Origin: Tahibacter aquaticus
GTDB lineage: Bacteria > Pseudomonadota > Gammaproteobacteria > Xanthomonadales > Rhodanobacteraceae
Length of the DNA: 64,000 nucleotides
NCBI RefSeq assembly: GCF_004363655.1
Contig: NZ_SNZH01000015.1
Span: 143,274-207,273, forward strand
Direction of reading: 5' to 3'
A program made the position numbers and the translations under genes. The notes beneath the pieces are model-generated. The model saw only the letters and a list, made by a program, of their open reading frames with translations, did no database searches and was not told the DNA's origin. Below, in pieces: positions 63,906 to 64,000 of this stretch (positions within the stretch are counted from its first letter, which is position 1; every line of letters begins with the position of its first letter).

Positions 63906-64000
63906 TGAACCGCCCCGAGATTCCCGGAGACTCCGGATTGTGAGTCACGCCGTCATGGCGGACTCGCGGATTGCTGCGTAGTAGCGTGCCTCGGCTTCTG
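63906..64000 (-). mobile_element. IS3-family insertion sequence, right part outside window
   Basis: TGAACCGCCCCGAGATTCCC then GGAGACTCC at 63906 resembles the TGA-beginning terminal repeats of IS3-family elements (the TGAACCGCCCCGGG type). It is followed after about 20 bp by the C-terminus of a transposase on the minus strand. Only the 3' end is visible. The junction lies inside the ABC ATPase gene. Confidence 0.7.
63945..64000 (-). CDS. IS3-family transposase OrfB, C-terminal fragment
   Basis: The last 18 codons read EAEARYYAAIRESAMTA then TGA (63945-63947). The EARYYAA... ending is typical of IS3-family integrase-type transposases (IS150/IS407-like). The gene continues beyond the window's right edge. 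Confidence 0.7.
   Translation of the reverse strand, partial: EAEARYYAAIRESAMTA

Overview
The window is GC-rich (by eye about two thirds G+C, apart from the far right end). It has the gene repertoire of a gammaproteobacterium of the order Lysobacterales (Xanthomonadales), probably Rhodanobacteraceae/Xanthomonadaceae-like. The support is a type II secretion cluster running gspG to gspN, the lptD-surA-pdxA order, ubiH paired with a second UbiH-like gene, many large secreted proteins with short shared C-terminal motifs, and an IPTL-type C-terminal sorting signal. No rRNA or tRNA gene was recognised.

Left part (1-16 kb): an iron-regulated TonB-dependent receptor of the heme type has a near-consensus Fur box and a downstream lipoprotein. 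Next come a secreted delta-60 repeat protein and bioA (biotin), which is divergent from the type II secretion operon gspGHIJK-LMN. After these lie a HisN-type phosphatase, a secreted beta-propeller-like protein, a membrane-anchored serine hydrolase and an XRE regulator/membrane-protein pair.

Middle (16-38 kb): a secreted reprolysin-like metalloprotease, an outer-membrane lipocalin, rsmA translationally coupled to a LysR gene that is divergent from an EamA exporter, a two-subunit molybdenum hydroxylase, lptD-surA-pdxA, msrB, a histone-deacetylase-like amidohydrolase, three adenosylcobalamin salvage genes (pduO-type, cobC, cobS) and two coupled ubiquinone hydroxylases.

Right-middle (38-57 kb): mostly exported proteins. 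These are a divergent pair carrying the shared C-terminal motif, a truncated TolB-like remnant, an 1108-residue M36-like metalloprotease, an IPTL-CTERM protein followed by a collagen-like protein, and a CocE-type hydrolase. Cytoplasmic or membrane genes here are an SDR, a DUF2238 membrane protein, LtrA, an alpha/beta hydrolase and a PH-domain membrane protein.

Right end (57-64 kb): a strongly accessory region. It holds a small orphan type I-E-like CRISPR array (4 repeats, 3 spacers) that runs straight into a 21-bp minisatellite of about 16 units, then a leucine-rich-repeat/zinc-ribbon gene bracketed by 35-bp direct repeats, an S41 peptidase, scattered degenerate repeat copies, and a promoter with a strongly folded leader preceding two translationally coupled tiny genes. 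A more AT-rich stretch follows, holding a likely ABC-three-component (ABC-3C) conflict system: small membrane protein, CTD-type protein, middle component and Rad50-like ABC ATPase. The ATPase is cut by the end of an IS3-family element whose transposase C-terminus runs off the window.

Six secreted proteins spread across 2.9-47.7 kb end in the same D-x-[I/V]-F-x-x-[G/S]-[F/L]-[E/Q/N] motif. With the type II secretion genes in the same window, this raises the possibility of a dedicated export or surface-sorting signal.
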